Assembly (NCBI GenBank): GCA_016928495.1
Contig: JAFGKQ010000227.1
Location: forward strand, 1 to 7,843
Source: Candidatus Fermentibacterales bacterium
GTDB lineage: Bacteria; Fermentibacterota; Fermentibacteria; Fermentibacterales; JAFGKQ01
Reading direction: 5' to 3'
DNA: 7,843 nucleotides
The position numbers and the translations under genes were made by a program. Numbering within the stretch: position 1 is the first letter of the stretch; each line of letters starts with the position of its first letter. Positions 5,451 to 7,843 of the stretch are shown piece by piece. The notes under the pieces are model-generated. The model had not been told where the DNA came from, searched no databases, and saw only the letters and a program-made list of their open reading frames with translations.

Positions 5451-7738
5451 GAGCCCTCGAACCTCCTCCCGTAGATCCACCCGCTCCTCATGACCTTCTT
5501 CACGTAGATCCTCGTCTCCCTGTAGGTTATCTGCTCCAGGTAGAGCTCAGGATCGCGGGGGTCGTAGCCGTGCATGTCGCGCCAGCGCGAGGCGTTGCCC
5601 GGACCGGCGTTGTAGGCGGCGACGAAGAGCGGAACCTCGCGCGCGAAGCTCTCGTACTGGCGGTTGATGTAGATGATGCCGTACCTGACCGACTGGTAGG
5701 GATCGTAGAACTGCTCGGCCGTGAGACGCGGAAGGCCGTACCAGCGCGCGACGTCCCCCGCAGTCCCCGGCATGAGCTGGATCAGGCCTCTCGCTCCCGC
5801 CACCGAGGTGACGAACCTGTTGAAGTAGCTCTCTTCCCTGACGACGCCCCAGAGCATGGATACCGGCACGGGGAGGTCGCTGGACTCGCCCTCTATCAGG
5901 TACCTGTAGGGAAGAGGGAAGTAGGCCGGTAGCCACCTGTCAGGCAGGATCCGGGCGGAGTCGGATCTCAGCCTGGTATCGTAGATCCTAAGCAGAGTAA
6001 GACAGGGACCGTATTCCCCCAGCATCGCCAGGTACCATGCCCGCTCTCCCTGGCCCTCGATGCTGGCCGCGTCGGCCAGACACGAGGAGGCGAGGGTGCC
6101 GTAGCCCTGTGAGACCATCTTGACGGCAGCCTGGATGGATGTCCCGGCAGGCCCGTGAACGGAGGGCGGAGAGATGCGCCACCCCGGCTCCGTGGAAGGC
6201 CGGCCGAGCCTGTCCCTTGCGAGGATGCCGTAGAACTCCCAGGGATGGCTCAGGGAGACCTGCTCGTAGAGCCGCTCGCCGCCCATCATGTCTCCCGACT
6301 CCACGTGCAGCCTGCCCCGCCAGTAGAGCATCTCGTCCTCCCAGAGGCCGGCAACGAAGCGGGAGACGCCCTCGGCCCATATGGAGTCGGCACGGGCGCG
6401 GTCCCCGCTCATGTAGTAGCAGAACCCGCACCTCCAGAAGCCCCTCTCGTCCCCCTCCCAGGTTCCGCTGGCCATGAGGGAGAGGTGATGGGCACGCGCC
6501 CCATCCCCCCAGCGCTGCTCGCTGTCGTAGTACCTCCCGGCCAGATACGCTGCTTCTCTCGCGACAGGGTGCCACAGGTAGGAAGAGGCGAAGGAGACGT
6601 ATGCCGCATAGCTCTCGGAGCTCCTCCCCAGACCGCGGAGCGCCCGGGCCCGGTAGAGGGCGGCACGGGCCCGCAGCGAGTCCTCGGTGCAGGCCGAAAG
6701 GCAGGAGTCGGAGAGGGCAAGAAGAGCGGCGTAGTCCTCATCGAGGGAGTAGAGGACTGCCATTCTGGCCCCCGAGGAGAACGCGCCGGAGGGGCACCCG
6801 GCCAGGATGCTGTCGGCCGCCTCCCGGGCACCGGCAGCGCAGGCCGCGTCGAACGCGCGCCAGGACCTCCCCCAGCGGGAGGGAGCAATGGACATCAGAC
6901 GCAGCGCGGCCTCCCCGGCCTGCAGGCTGCTCCCGGCTTCGAGGACGAGGCTCCAGAGCCCTTCGGAGGCCCCGCCGAGCGAGTCGGCCCTGATCGCCCT
7001 GAGCCTGAGGATCCGGGGATCGTCGGGATCCATCGGGCCCGAGACGAGGCTCTCGATCACGGAGTCGAACAGCGGGCCCGGCTTGCCGGCGCGGAACTCG
7101 AGCTCCGATAGCACCCGCGGCCGGAGCTCCGGCAGGAGAGAGGCATCTGCGGCAAGGACCTCCAGTTGATCGTTGGTCAGCAATCCCGGCGGGGTCAGCA
7201 GGGCGCGAACGTAGCGCTCGGCAGGGCTGACGGGAACGGGCAGGAGCACGGGGTCCGGCTCCGACTCCGCCCGCACCTCGAGCCAGCACTCGAGCAGAGC
7301 ATCGCCTTCGGGAACGTGGCGCAGGGCATCGACCGGCCTCTCAGCGAGATCGAGCACGGAGACCTTCCAGCCCCAGAGGCTTCCGTAGCCACAACCCTCG
7401 AGGCTGTCGAGCAGCTCGACGCACTCGTCCTCGAGGGCAACGGAGTGATGAAGGCCGACGAGCCTGTAGAGCACGAGCTCGGAAGGTGCATCCCCGCGCG
7501 CGAGCATGTCGAGAAGGAGAGCGCGCGCCGGCCGGATCTCGCCGCACAGAGCGAGGGAGTCGGCTTCGGCGAAAGCCGCATCGCAGGAGGCGGGAAGGGG
7601 AATGCCGGCCGCGCCGGCTCCCTCGTCTCCCACGAGTCTTCCGCAACACACAGAGAAGAGAACGAGACAGACCAGCATCGCGGTCCTGCCCAGCCCTCCT
7701 GGAATGCCGGTCGCGACTCGTAGCATCCTGGCTCCCAT
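5447..7738 (-). CDS. Slt70-type soluble lytic transglycosylase (TPR-like superhelix + GH23)
   Basis: This 763-residue protein should cleave the MurNAc-GlcNAc bond of peptidoglycan in the periplasm, leaving 1,6-anhydroMurNAc ends. The C-terminal GH23 domain (about 622-755) has the family signatures: REES at 634-637 with E636 the expected catalytic acid, [16 protein letters not shown] at 645-660, AAYNAGPG at 707-714 and [11 protein letters not shown] near 739-749. Before it lies a long alpha-helical region. Residues about 350-510 look like the TPR-type superhelix of Slt70, ending in [15 protein letters not shown] (498-512), the usual linker element. A hydrophobic segment at 20-32 follows basic residues and acts as the export signal. 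C31 and C32 lie at its end, but the lipobox is non-standard (FSVC), so lipidation is uncertain. It is longer than E. coli Slt70 (about 645 residues), the excess lying N-terminal. The ATG at 7738 overlaps the purH stop; no strong Shine-Dalgarno is seen, which fits reinitiation. Confidence 0.93.
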   Translation of the reverse strand: MGARMLRVATGIPGGLGRTAMLVCLVLFSVCCGRLVGDEGAGAAGIPLPASCDAAFAEADSLALCGEIRPARALLLDMLARGDAPSELVLYRLVGLHHSVALEDECVELLDSLEGCGYGSLWGWKVSVLDLAERPVDALRHVPEGDALLECWLEVRAESEPDPVLLPVPVSPAERYVRALLTPPGLLTNDQLEVLAADASLLPELRPRVLSELEFRAGKPGPLFDSVIESLVSGPMDPDDPRILRLRAIRADSLGGASEGLWSLVLEAGSSLQAGEAALRLMSIAPSRWGRSWRAFDAACAAGAREAADSILAGCPSGAFSSGARMAVLYSLDEDYAALLALSDSCLSACTEDSLRARAALYRARALRGLGRSSESYAAYVSFASSYLWHPVAREAAYLAGRYYDSEQRWGDGARAHHLSLMASGTWEGDERGFWRCGFCYYMSGDRARADSIWAEGVSRFVAGLWEDEMLYWRGRLHVESGDMMGGERLYEQVSLSHPWEFYGILARDRLGRPSTEPGWRISPPSVHGPAGTSIQAAVKMVSQGYGTLASSCLADAASIEGQGERAWYLAMLGEYGPCLTLLRIYDTRLRSDSARILPDRWLPAYFPLPYRYLIEGESSDLPVPVSMLWGVVREESYFNRFVTSVAGARGLIQLMPGTAGDVARWYGLPRLTAEQFYDPYQSVRYGIIYINRQYESFAREVPLFVAAYNAGPGNASRWRDMHGYDPRDPELYLEQITYRETRIYVKKVMRSGWIYGRRFEGS
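5461..5470 (-). promoter_or_regulatory. Ribosome binding site of the NHL protein gene
   Basis: On the minus strand the bases read GGGAGGAGGT, followed by ten bases and then ATG 5450. This strong Shine-Dalgarno lies inside the end of the transglycosylase gene. It sits downstream of the alternative ATG at 5480, so it can only serve the ATG at 5450 (or the ATG directly after it), and it decides the start. Confidence 0.75.
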
Positions 7739-7843
7739 CAGTGCCTGAAATGCCTCACGCCGGTGAGGAGCATCGCCATTCCGTGCTCGTCGGCCGCGGC
7801 TATGACCTCATCATCCCGGATCGAGCCCCCTGGCTGGACTACC
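7738..7843 (-). CDS. purH: PurH C-terminus (AICAR formyltransferase / IMP cyclohydrolase), partial
   Basis: Only the last 34 codons and the TGA stop are inside the window; the gene continues beyond the right edge. The visible peptide reads [14 protein letters not shown], then [10 protein letters not shown], then [10 protein letters not shown]. This is the very conserved C-terminal tail of bifunctional PurH, including the QPGGSIRD(D/E)EVI motif and the terminal TG.RHFRH. PurH carries out the last two steps of de novo IMP synthesis in the cytosol: formylation of AICAR by 10-formyl-THF, then ring closure of FAICAR to IMP. The motif seen belongs to the formyltransferase half. The stop overlaps the start of the transglycosylase gene by one base (TGATG), so the two are probably co-transcribed and translationally coupled. 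No terminator separates them. Identification is firm despite the short length; whether the N-terminal cyclohydrolase half is present cannot be seen. Confidence 0.94.
   Translation of the reverse strand, partial: VVQPGGSIRDDEVIAAADEHGMAMLLTGVRHFRH

Noticed and set aside
6155-7111. Open frame of 318 codons on the plus strand
   Set aside because: Antisense to the transglycosylase, Pro/Gly/Glu-rich, no motif.
7120-7133. 14-bp palindrome GCCGGAGCTCCGGC
   Set aside because: About one such palindrome is expected by chance in a window of this length and base composition.
1-7843. Mobile element, CRISPR array, phage or defence system
   Set aside because: No transposase, integrase, terminal repeats, spaced direct repeats, tRNA or toxin-like genes are seen; the whole window is filled by six housekeeping, envelope or signalling genes on one strand.

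Overview
The window is a GC-rich piece of bacterial chromosome in which every supportable gene lies on the minus strand, so it reads from high to low coordinates. In that direction it holds the last 34 codons of purH, a large Slt70-type lytic transglycosylase, an NHL beta-propeller protein with a C-terminal FlgD-like Ig domain, two adjacent CNNM/CorC (DUF21-CBS) membrane proteins, and a GGDEF protein with a degenerate receiver domain and HEAT repeats that runs off the left edge.

The packing is extreme. The five junctions are a 1-nt overlap (TGATG), a 4-nt overlap (ATGA), a 3-nt gap, a 14-nt overlap and a 26-nt overlap. There is no non-coding stretch anywhere, and I see no promoter or terminator between genes. 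This suggests one transcript with translational coupling, probably starting upstream of or within the purine gene outside the window. No RNA genes, mobile elements, CRISPR arrays or phage genes are visible.

The periplasmic transglycosylase and the exported propeller protein point to a Gram-negative-type envelope. High GC, frequent AGG arginine codons, and an NHL propeller joined to a FlgD-like Ig domain fit an uncultured lineage near the FCB group (Fermentibacteria or Eisenbacteria type) or a deltaproteobacterial relative. This placement is an impression from style, not a phylogenetic result.

Functionally, four of the six products are envelope or membrane proteins: murein cleavage, an exported propeller, and two putative Mg2+/Na+ transport or tolerance proteins. 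The last is a predicted intracellular signalling protein. The purH link is probably one of transcription rather than pathway. The least ordinary item is the GGDEF/HEAT protein. Its receiver-like domain has lost the phospho-acceptor Asp and the conserved Lys, and its GGDEF domain has no inhibitory site but keeps most catalytic residues. A diverged second CNNM paralogue and two strong inverted repeats inside coding sequence also deserve a look.
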